From: Telmatactis stephensoni
Taxonomy: Eukaryota > Cnidaria > Anthozoa > Actiniaria > Isophelliidae
DNA: 64,000 nucleotides
Assembly: GCA_029948255.1 (NCBI GenBank)
Contig: JALIZF010001881.1
Span: forward strand, 248,001 to 312,000
Reading direction: 5' to 3'
A program made the position numbers and the translations under genes. Shown in pieces: positions 1 to 8,815 of this stretch. The notes beneath the pieces were generated by a model, which was not told where the DNA came from, did no database searches, and saw only the letters and a program-made list of their open reading frames with translations. Each line of letters starts with the position of its first letter. Position 1 is the stretch's first letter.

Positions 1-150
1 GCTTGTCAAACAGGTTGTTTCGCATTTTGACTTCTTTTAGACCACCAACTACTTTTGCACGCTAAATGTTTTTGATTATATGCCCTGCATTTAATTTGCT
101 TGCAATGTGAACTCAATTCGTTGACATCAAGTTCATAACGATATAGCTTG

Positions 151-234
151 GGTGGCATGGTTGGTCGAGCGGTTAGTGCGCCGGCCTTTCCGAATTTCAC
201 CGCTGTGGTCCAGGTTCGAGTCCCAGCTTGTGAC
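151..234 (+). repeat. tRNA-derived SINE head (Leu/Ser-type)
   Basis: The segment reads like a degenerate type II tRNA. An A-box-like TGGTCGAGCGG lies near 161-172 and a B-box GGTTCGAGTCC near 213-223, with about 40 bases between them. The ends do not pair as a clean acceptor stem, so a functional tRNA is unlikely. A tRNA-derived SINE promoter or tRNA pseudogene is the better reading. Confidence 0.55.
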
Positions 235-725
235 GCAATAATGAAAGTGGCCTATTTGAGTCGATTTGGCTTTATTAAGTCGTAAAACTGCAAGCAGCCA
301 ATAAAGCTCATTACTCGTGCCCAGGCCATTACCTTTGCAAAGGCATGGCTACCTTTCAAGATGGCGCAGAGAACTGTGAAGGGGACTTTCCTACATATTA
401 TTTCAGGGGCGTTTGTTACAAAACGAATAAATATTTTAGGCTAAGCCGTGGTTTATACTTGAAAGCCTGTACTGAATGCTCATTTGAAAACACTCGGAAA
501 ATGTCCAAAAGCACTCCACTTCAATTCAAGTCGTGCTTTTAGACATTTAATTTTCTGATTTTTTTCCCACCAAAATTCACCACTTAGTACATGATTGCGG
601 GGCTCATTAGAACATTTCTATTCTAATATCCAACTGTAGATGACCTAAGGAAGTATGCCAGGACGAGGGCAATATTTGTATAAAGCCCTCGTATGTAGGG
701 CAATATCTGGATACAGCCCTTGAAT
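235..725. other. Non-coding, no gene seen
   Basis: Only short open frames occur. Near 660-720 a short motif (GGGCAATAT...TA-AAGCCCT) is present twice, and a relative recurs at about 1185-1210 beyond the foldback element. The foldback therefore seems to have inserted into an older repeat. Confidence 0.5.
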
Positions 726-1174
726 TTATATTGAGGGGGCATGGAGGTTTGCGGATCGGCGGATCGAGCCTTCTTTTGCGTGCGAGATTCTCGGATAATT
801 ATATTTTTAAGAACGGATTGGCGGATTCATCCAAAATGGTCAGAAACGCGGATTTGAAGAAATGGTCCAATGAAAACTATAATTTATATGGCCATGCTAC
901 TTACGGACATGTGTAACGTACTTTTCGTCAGAGAAATCGCTTTTATTTAACAATACTCTATTGCGGAACAAACTTTATATCAAAGCATGGCATGTAAATG
1001 TATAGATAAACATTTGTTGTAACATTCTTTTTAAGTATAGTAGTTTTGAAGTGCGTTTATTACCGAAATTACACATGCGGATTTTAATCAATTTCCCAAG
1101 CGGATTTGCGGTTTCAAACGATTTTTCTGGCGGATTTGCGGATTTTGGCAACCCCCCCATGTCCCCCTCTATAA
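726..1174. mobile_element. Foldback/MITE-like element, about 450 bp
   Basis: The ends are imperfect inverted repeats: TTATATTGAGGGGGCATGG on the left against a right end whose reverse complement reads TTATAGAGGGGGACATGG. Both are followed inward by 'GCGGAT' repeats. No transposase frame is present, so this is a non-autonomous element. Confidence 0.55.
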
Positions 1175-2277
1175 TGAACAGGGAAATACTAGATATAAAG
1201 CCCTATAAATCACAAAAAGAAAACCGACTCGTATGATAATACCGAACGCGTACGGAGCACAGTTTAGTCGTCACTAAGCAACGCGAGCTCGACTGCGTGT
1301 GTCTTTCGATTTTTGTACGGAGGAAAATCGAACTTTTTCATTGAATATTCACTTTACAAATATATACATATGAGGTCTGTTATTTTAAAAGGAGTCTTGC
1401 TTGTTAAGAGCCTTTTGATGGTCAGCGTTTTGGAAAATCTGCTTAGTAACGAGCTTTGATAAGCCTCCTTTTGTGCTAACATGCCTCATATAATAAAACG
1501 AATAGAACAGCTTTATTCAGCGCTCCTTTCAATAAAACAACACTTAGGAAGTGCCGAGAGCACTTACCGGAAGAGTGGAGAGCACTCGCCTACATAAGCC
1601 CCAGCACATGACTTGACTATGGTCAACTTCAGGTTTTCTTGTCTCTTGGGACGTTCAAAACACGTTATCTCAGGTACTATGTAGAGTTCTTGTATCTTTA
1701 TGTACAATGGATATGTTGTGAGGGGTGAACAAGCTACTTGTATAAAGTTATACTGAGATGCTTATTAGTACATGACGTATATGCCATAGATAAACGAAAG
1801 GGCCGGAAATGAATTAAAATTGGCTGAAGTTGGACATTTGATTGATTACACACTTGTATAAAGTAGAACAATTTCAGTTTACATTAGTGTGCAAGCTGAA
1901 TGTGGTGAAATCTTTAAACGATGACAGGGGAAGACAACGAATTATCATGCAGTGTATTTTCAATGGCTCAATATATACAGAACTGAATGAAAAATCATTA
2001 CTCGCAAATCAATCTCACACCTGTCCATAGACGAGTTGGAAGTGTAAAAACAAGAATAGAAAATCTTGAAAACCTTATCCGTTTCAGTCCAAGAAAATTT
2101 GTGGTTCCCTCTGGTGGCCCACGAGTTCTTTTTAGAAGAGACTTCAACAGGAGATTGTAGAAATGTTATCAAGGAATCTTGAGCCTCTTGTCTTCCAAAA
2201 TTCGTCGTGGTTGCATTGACTGTAGCGACTTACGACTACGCACCAAGCAATCTGCGCAATCCTTCATTGACTGTATC
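1175..2277. other. Intergenic, upstream of receptor 1
   Basis: No gene recognised. A stretch at about 1498-1590 (AATAGAACAGCTTTATTC, then GTGCCGAGAGCAC) resembles 9683-9775 and is a diverged dispersed repeat. The promoter and any 5' untranslated exon of the downstream receptor should lie here but cannot be placed. Confidence 0.4.
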
Positions 2278-3201
2278 ATGAACAACAGCAATAATTTTAC
2301 ACCTTTCTCTTCTCTGCCACCGCTTACTCAAGATTCAAACATGATAAACTTCTCTGTCTTTATGCTCGTAGTTAACGCACTTATCGCCTTTCTTGCCGCA
2401 TTTTTGAATCTGGTTATTATTTTAACTTTCGTAAGGACAGCCTCTCTACGATCTCCTGCGAATCTTCTCGTTCTTGGCTTGGCCATTTCAGATTTTGGTG
2501 CCAGTGTCAGCTCACAACCTGTGTTCTGCGTAAACGTGTTTGCGTTTTTCTCTAATTCACGTGAGTTGTTAAACAGTACAAAAAAAGTGTTGTCATTGCT
2601 ACTGGTTGGGTTTGGTTACGTATCGTATTTTACGCTCACCGCTATTACCATCGACAGATTTCTTGCTATTCATCTCCACCTGCGATATCAAGAAATTGTT
2701 ACAACGAACCGCTATGGTATCGGTTTGGTAGTGATTTGGATTGGTTCTGTTGTCCTGTGTTCATTGATTATTCAATTTTTTGTTCAAAGCAAAAAGAGAA
2801 ACCTCGCAACGTACTTTCTGCTAGTCTTCCCAGCAGTTATTCTTCTTTTGCTTCTAGTGAACATCTTTATCCTGGTCAAAATCTTTCAAGTAATTCGTCG
2901 ACACTCTGCACAGATCCACGCCCAGGTGCAATCAACACAACAGACTATAAACATGCCAAGATACAAGAAATCTGTCAACACTATGTACTATGTCATTGGT
3001 GCCTTTGTGCTGTGCTATGTACCAAGTATAATATTTTTCTCTTATACAATGACGCTGAAAACCTGGCCAAAGTGGTTTTATTCCGCTTTTATGTTATCGA
3101 CAACCCTTCTACTCCTGAATGGGCTTCTGAACCCTATCATCTACTGCCTACGTATTAGTGACATTAGAAATGCTGTTTTGCTTATACTTCATATAAGATA
3201 A
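2278..3201 (+). CDS. Class A (rhodopsin-like) GPCR, receptor 1
   Basis: Single-exon receptor of 307 residues, presumably at the plasma membrane. I start at the ATG at 2278: it gives a normal short N-terminus with two N-glycosylation sequons (near residues 2-8), while the frame only extends upstream through a TTG. Seven hydrophobic segments are seen. Family marks: Asn44 in TM1, LAISD with Asp72 in TM2, DRF (126-128) in place of DRY, Trp154 in TM4, FVLCYVP (243-249) in TM6 and NPIIY (285-289) in TM7. The second extracellular loop is very short and lacks the usual cysteine, as in melanocortin-type receptors. The ligand is unknown. A related receptor lies on the other strand at 6573-7511. It could also be described as an adenosine- or trace-amine-like orphan; family level is secure, subtype is not. 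Confidence 0.93.
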   Translation: MNNSNNFTPFSSLPPLTQDSNMINFSVFMLVVNALIAFLAAFLNLVIILTFVRTASLRSPANLLVLGLAISDFGASVSSQPVFCVNVFAFFSNSRELLNSTKKVLSLLLVGFGYVSYFTLTAITIDRFLAIHLHLRYQEIVTTNRYGIGLVVIWIGSVVLCSLIIQFFVQSKKRNLATYFLLVFPAVILLLLLVNIFILVKIFQVIRRHSAQIHAQVQSTQQTINMPRYKKSVNTMYYVIGAFVLCYVPSIIFFSYTMTLKTWPKWFYSAFMLSTTLLLLNGLLNPIIYCLRISDIRNAVLLILHIR

Positions 3202-3245
3202 TCAATTGTTAACTAAAAGGGGGCGGAATCCAAAACGTCACTTTA

Positions 3246-3343
3246 CGACTTCTGAATGGGGTCCTGAATCCTATCATTTATTGCATTGTCTACGTATTGG
3301 TGACATAAGAAATGCTGTTCTACTTATACTTTGTAAGATTTGA
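3246..3343 (+). pseudogene. 3' fragment of a GPCR gene
   Basis: Just downstream of receptor 1, about 95 bases repeat its last exonic part: CTTCTGAATGGGGTCCTGAA matches the TM7 'LLNG-LLNPIIYC' coding stretch, followed by the 'RI-DIRNAVLLIL' tail. A small insertion after TTGCATTG breaks the frame. A shorter trace (TAGTGACATTAGAAATGC) recurs at about 3635-3653. These are relics of tandem receptor copies. Confidence 0.8.
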
Positions 3344-3564
3344 ATTTGAATTTGAATTTTGTAAACGAGTGTTATTATGTATAATAATGCAGAGGTAAGT
3401 CATAAAGCTAAAGTAACCTTAATATTTCTTAATATAACTCGTAGTCCTTCTCAGTACTGATAAACTTGAGGTCGACGGTGCAAACCGCCCTTAATTCCCC
3501 TCATCCTCCCCCTCATCTCTATCAGTGCTCTGGTTTAGGTGTGTTTAAAGCTAACTAAACTAGA

Positions 3565-3565
3565 T

Positions 3566-3602
<37 letters not shown>

Positions 3603-3617
3603 CGAGAGAGAGAGCGA
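3565..3617. repeat. (GA)n microsatellite
   Basis: Alternating GA run with a few C interruptions. Confidence 0.9.
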
Positions 3618-3654
3618 AACAAGTGTGTGAAGTACTAGTGACATTAGAAATGCA

Positions 3655-3720
3655 AGTGTGAGAGGTCACTGGGAATCGAACCGTCAGGACGTCTCACTTA
3701 GAAAGCCGCGCTTTTTTTCC
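3655..3720 (-). repeat. tRNA-derived SINE fragment
   Basis: On the minus strand a B-box-like GGTTCGATTCCCAGTGACC is followed by CTCTCACACTTG. The same B-box and tail arrangement occurs at 32854-32927. The A-box half is not recognisable, so this is a truncated copy. Confidence 0.4.
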
Positions 3721-3989
3721 GGCATTTTCCAGCACTAAATCATGCACTTGAGAGGAGAAGCCAAAATGTTAGACATGATAATGTATGGAGATTATAAGCG
3801 CACTTGAAATTCAGGTATAAGGATCTTCGCTTATGTCGTAAATGGGTGTGTAACTACTTGGATTAGCTCTTCGAGGCCTAGATAATTTGATAACTAATCT
3901 TATATATTGATCATAAGAATAGTCAGAAAAAGGGTTGTCTCCAGGGGTCGAGTAATATTTTGAATGGGGTGCAGTTATCCAGTACCATT
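3721..3989. other. Intergenic, no gene seen
   Basis: No open frame or repeat structure recognised. Confidence 0.4.
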
Positions 3990-4676
3990 CTCAAGTATAT
4001 TAAGGCTTGGGTTGTCTGCCAATTAGCCAGAATTTTGTTTCTTAAATAATTCTCTTGCTTTTAGAGATATTGCATCAATATTTTTATGGGAGCTGTAGAT
4101 CAAAAAGTGTGACAGATTGAGACCAAGTATTTTGCATTTTCTTGGTCACGTGACTTTAAGGCAGCAAAAACGGTTTTTTGAAAATGGGGAGTGCAGAGCC
4201 ACATTGAATGAAGCTGAAACTCACATCGTTTTAAAGGTATTTAGGGTACATATATGAATTAGCCTTTGCATGTTGTCCATCGATGTTGGGAAAGAAGATA
4301 TTTGAGAAAAACTAATATGCAAATTAGGTCACGTGACCTTTTTTCTTCAATAACTCTTTATGTGAGCTATTTTTCCAAACGGAAAAGGCTGATTTGGAAA
4401 GCCCTCTCCAAAAGAAACAAGAAAACATGCAATTCATAAATATTGAAATGGTTGATGTGTACCCCATTTCTAATTGAAATTTTGCAGTGAAAAACATGGT
4501 CCAGCAAGTCACGTGACACTCCAACAATCGTCAACACTCGTGGAAAAAATTTCAGTCGATGGATACTAAATGAAAATTACCAACATATGGAGATTTCCAC
4601 ATTGGATAAATCGTAAGATTCATAAAACCTAAAATTCATACAAATCGATCAAAACCCAAGCCTTAATATACTTGAG
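3990..4676. mobile_element. Non-autonomous DNA transposon with 24-bp TIRs
   Basis: A perfect 24-base terminal inverted repeat (CTCAAGTATATTAAGGCTTG...) bounds 687 bp with no transposase frame. Three copies of the palindrome TCACGTGA occur inside at 4146, 4329 and 4509, about 180 bp apart. A target-site duplication is not clear. Confidence 0.75.
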
Positions 4677-4883
4677 TTTAAACGTATTCCACTGCATAGT
4701 TGATAAAAAGGGGTGGAATCCAAATAACCGAGAGGTTGTTGTTGCGTAATTTTGTAAATGTGTTACGCTCAAAACTGCGGAAACATTTAGCCGAAGTCTA
4801 AAAGTCATATTTCTTTTAAACGGCTCATAAAAAATACCATCTTGAATGAACATTAGCCAATCGTAATGTACATTTGTTATATG

Positions 4884-4885
4884 CC

Positions 4886-4916
<31 letters not shown>

Positions 4917-4918
4917 TC
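4884..4918. repeat. (TTTC)n microsatellite
   Basis: About nine TTTC units. Confidence 0.95.
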
Positions 4919-5317
4919 GCTTTTATATATCGTGTTGTGAATCTATCTATGTATATTTGTTTATGTAATTCAACTAATTAACATTTTAAAGTCAAAATAT
5001 TATTTTTATTATTGTTACATTACTTCTTTTGTGTGATATTTGTACATGTAGTTACGTCCCATCATTTCAATTGTAAGATAATCTATCCAAGCATAGCTCA
5101 GCTGCTTGGCCCGATTAGCTCCGCTATTCCAAGCAGCTGCGCTCTTTCAAAAGAAAAAATATATACACTGATATTGGAACCTAAAAATAATATGGGCGAA
5201 ATAAACGACAAAATAAAGCGTCAAGTTGTTTTCCAAGTATTTGCTCTTATTACTTTTTTTACGTGAGTCTGCATCTCGTTGTAACGTTCCCACAATATAC
5301 ACCTATATATTTCAACA

Positions 5318-5566
5318 AACGTTGTCGGCAAAAGCCTACGCGACTCACCCGAAAGGAAGCATGGGTAAACATTACTAAAGCTTTAAACCACACAAATATC
5401 CACACCATAATTCAACTTCAGCTTGCCATGACCTAATACATCAAAGAGCTTCATTTGATGATTTTAAAACCAAGACAAATGCGAAAAAGAGAAGGAAATT
5501 TTGCAACTACCCATGCTCCTTTTCGGTCTAGTCGCGTAGGCTTGAGACCTTTCATACGATAACGTA
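5318..5566. mobile_element. MITE-like foldback element
   Basis: Imperfect inverted arms of about 45 bases: the left arm has AAGCCTACGCGACTCACCCG then AGCATGGGTA, and the reverse complement of the right arm has AAGCCTACGCGACTAGACCG then AGCATGGGTA. No coding content. Confidence 0.65.
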
Positions 5567-6572
5567 CCTTTTTTGAAATAGGTATATCAACCAGATGGCG
5601 TCACACGTCGTCAACTTCAAGCTTACACAGTCATACACATTTAATTAATTTTACTGGACTTTTTTGTCTTTCAATTTCTATTTATTTATATGTAAAACAA
5701 TACAGTTCTGCAGGGTCGGAGTTTCCGATGTCAACATGACAGACAGACTGTTTACATATGTTAAAATACTGACAGAAATTGAAAAAAATCTTTTCAGCAG
5801 ATCGGCCACGTTTTTCTTCTCTTGGCACTCACACCCACTATTATTGAAAACTGGAAAACCCTCGTGGCATATGGTAGAGAGCAACACATCAAACAAACTA
5901 ATTCGTTCACATATGATCTATTTTAACGTACAGCAAAATACTTGTACGTTAAAATACTTGTATTGGTCTGACTTATTTTCAGTCCAACATATGGCATGCA
6001 TGTCTGCAAATCATTGAAGTTTGAATTTTGAAAATCCAACAAATTCGAGCCGAGTTATGGTAAGTCAAAGTGATCCAGATTTCTATAAATTTTGGCGCGT
6101 TTGCCCCAATTCAAAATGACGTGACTTATCGCAAGCACTCTTAGTCGACCATGTCATCAAAAATGTATTAGTAATTTAAATTTTCATTTGATACTTTCAT
6201 TTTGATATTCTATTTCATGGTTCTTTTCGGCTTATCCAGAGTTATAGAATGTATTATAAGTTGGTCTTCGTTTGATCTTCTAGGTTAGGCAATAATTGTC
6301 GGGCGACGCCAAGAAAGCGCTTGCAAGCGCAAACAGCACTAGATGTAGCTTTTTTTGGAAGACGATCAATCTTTGACAAAACTGAAAAGTCTTCAGCGCT
6401 CACTTTGAAAATCCAAACGATTAATTAAAACCGTGATAAAGTGCAAGTTGCAACCGGAAAGTTCAAATAAATGAAAGTATTTCCAAAACGTGCAACCAAA
6501 AACAAATGTGCAACACAGGAAACCCAAACTAAATGCATTTCATTGGCACACATACCAAATATTGCATAGTTT
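5567..6572. other. Intergenic, downstream of receptor 2
   Basis: No gene recognised; short AT-rich open frames only. The interval lies between the foldback element and the receptor 2 stop codon, so it should contain that gene's 3' untranslated region. Confidence 0.4.
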
Positions 6573-7511
6573 TTAAGAACATAGTAAGCGAAGTGCTGCA
6601 GTTCGTATTTCTGTTATTCGCCAACAATAAATAGCTGGATTCAGCAAACCATTCAACATGATGATACTTTCTGTTATTATTGTCAAGTACAACTTTTCAT
6701 AATTACTCATGTTCAAGAGCCCCAAGTGTCCAGCAATTGTACCTATATACGGAACATAGCAGAGTACAAAAGCACCAATGACATAGTACATAGTGTTGAC
6801 AGATTTCTTGTATCTTGGCATGTTTATGGTCTGCTGTGTTGATTGCACCTGGGCGTGGATCTGTGTAGAATGTCGATGAATTATTCGAGAGATTCGCAAA
6901 AAGAAATGTAAATTCGCAATGATTAAAGCGACAAACATTATTCCTAAAAACACTTTGATAAATGTGTTCATCAGCATCATTCTAAGAATACTTGCTACTA
7001 GACATATTAAAAAGGCTGCCGCTGTAAGCACTGAATAGCATTTAGCTGTCACAATTGCTTGGTATCTAAGATGTAGGTGAACAGCAGCAAAGCGATCTAC
7101 AGTAATACCAGTAAGCATAAGGAACGACGCTGCAGACAGCATCCAAATACTGTAGTTGTATACAAAACCAAATGAACAAAACATTGAAAGATTAAGTTGA
7201 ATCTCAAAGAATCGTGTCGCACAGTAAGAAGGCTGAGAGATAGTTGCAACACCAAAATCTGCGATTGATAAACCCAGTAATAAAATATTAGAGGGTGTAT
7301 GCAGCGAGTTGGTCTTGAGGATTGTAAAGATAACGATCAAGTTGCTGAACGAGGAAAATATAGCAACTACAGAGTTGAAAACGATGAAGAACAAGACAAA
7401 GTTTTCTAGATGCTGCAGTGGTAGTTGTCTTTCTCGCAATCGGATCATGAAGATTTCTGAAGGCAGGCATAACTTTGATGATAAGCTCTCTCTTGTTGTG
7501 TTATTCAGCAT
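6573..7511 (-). CDS. Class A (rhodopsin-like) GPCR, receptor 2
   Basis: Single-exon receptor of 312 residues on the minus strand. The ATG at 7511 is chosen; the frame extends upstream only from a TTG. A sequon (Asn-Asn-Thr-Thr) sits at the N-terminus. Seven hydrophobic segments are visible. Marks: Asn57 in TM1, LSIAD with Asp85 in TM2, DRF (139-141), FVLCYVP (248-254) and NPAIY (291-295). The TM4 tryptophan seen in receptor 1 is absent. The third intracellular loop and start of TM6 (about 213-254) are almost the same as receptor 1 at DNA level, while the rest has diverged strongly. Ligand unknown; G-protein coupling is inferred from the family only. Confidence 0.93.
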   Translation of the reverse strand: MLNNTTRESLSSKLCLPSEIFMIRLRERQLPLQHLENFVLFFIVFNSVVAIFSSFSNLIVIFTILKTNSLHTPSNILLLGLSIADFGVATISQPSYCATRFFEIQLNLSMFCSFGFVYNYSIWMLSAASFLMLTGITVDRFAAVHLHLRYQAIVTAKCYSVLTAAAFLICLVASILRMMLMNTFIKVFLGIMFVALIIANLHFFLRISRIIHRHSTQIHAQVQSTQQTINMPRYKKSVNTMYYVIGAFVLCYVPYIGTIAGHLGLLNMSNYEKLYLTIITESIIMLNGLLNPAIYCWRITEIRTAALRLLCS

Positions 7512-8727
7512 GTTCTTAGTTCTAGAAGCTTCCAAATGTACACGATATTTGTCAGATTTGTCCAGCCATAAAAATCAATGTCCTTACTACTCCGCTACTG
7601 TCGCAGTCCAGCTGTCGTACGTAATATTTGTTTTGTCATATTATAAGTGTGCCGAATCATTTGCCACTCTGCTGAGTTATTGATATCATATTGAGTGTAT
7701 TTACTTTCAATCTACAATTCTGACTGTCGTAACTTTTATGTGTGGGTTCTCTAACTAATTGAACCTGCTTGTCTCACAAAAGGCATTTAACACAAACAAT
7801 AGCTCGTCCTACAGGGTGACGAATTCAATTTAATGACAGTAATATTTATTGTTAGTTTGTCTTAGTTTCGTCCCAACTTAAGGTGGCTCGATATAGATTT
7901 TTTATTGACAATGCTCCCATTTTTCACTTCACGAATTGTGCAACTTACTCTTGACCAACCAAAACGGTTTTTACACCAGTTATTGGACTTGAATCAAATT
8001 AAAGTTTTGACTTAGGCCTATTTCACTTCTATTTGTGTTGACATAGCGACGGTAAACAAAGATGCCTGAAATCAATTTTTCTAAAATATCTCTCGAATTA
8101 ACTCGAGCAGCTCTAGACAAGGGACTACATGGGTAATAAACTACACACTAAGGCAAAGAAATTAAGGTACAATTATAAAAAAAATTATCGAGCCGTTTTT
8201 GAATTTTTGACATTTTACCTCTTGGAGGACTGATATTATATTGCCGAAAACCTTATTGAGGTCTTTCTTTAATTTCAAGGGTCTATGTCAGTTATGCCAC
8301 AAAGAAGTACAGTTTTCCATTGCGTCCGCTAAGTCAATACAGATGAATTCAAGTTATTAAATATCGTACAATTGTTTGCTTTTTATACTGCTTAAACGTG
8401 AAAAAAGAAGGATTTACTAGTCTAAAGAAAACCATTGGTGTTAACCCAGGGTTAAACCTAAAGAAAACCATTGGTGTTAACCCAGGGTTAAATCTAAAGA
8501 AAACCATTGATTTTAAGCCTGGGTTAAGGCTAGCCCAATCTTCTAGCGACTGGACCCTTTGAGCTAAAGATTTGACAAATTTTCTTTGAAAAATCGGGCA
8601 CCGATTTTTAAAAGGAAGGCTGCAAGGTTGTGCAACCCCTCCTGAGACGACTTTAGTCCCTACTCTTCTTGAAACTTTTCTAGAATATCCTTTGTATCCT
8701 CTAGACCGTTTTCGGTTGCAACATCCG
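7512..8727. other. Intergenic between receptor 2 and TMEM222
   Basis: Contains the start region of the - strand receptor and the upstream region of the + strand TMEM222 gene (head-to-head arrangement). Apart from the short repeat at 8421-8528 no structured element was recognised. Confidence 0.4.
8421..8528. repeat. Three tandem 36-37-bp repeats
   Basis: Each unit reads AAAGAAAACCATTGGTGTTA then ACCCAGGGTTAA, with the third diverged. The same core (GTTAACCCAGGATTAAATCT, GAAGAAAACC) is found at 10795-10965, so this is a dispersed family. Confidence 0.7.
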
Positions 8728-8806
8728 CCATCTCCCGCCATCTTGGGTTGCCTGTGTGTAGAACCAGTCTCCTCGCAGCCAAGTAAGCTAAAAACAAAAT
8801 GGCGGA
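8728..8806 (+). promoter_or_regulatory. Probable TMEM222 core promoter with YY1-like motifs
   Basis: CCCGCCATCTTGG at 8734-8746, a second CCGCCAT just before it, and AAAATGGCGG at 8797-8806 fit the YY1-type initiator motif common near housekeeping gene starts. They lie 10-90 bases ahead of the TMEM222 ATG. This is motif-based only; no start site is shown. Confidence 0.4.
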
Positions 8807-8815
8807 TTGACAGTT

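Noticed and set aside
2736..3158. Second open frame inside receptor 1
   Set aside because: Shadow frame of the receptor, without membrane segments of its own.
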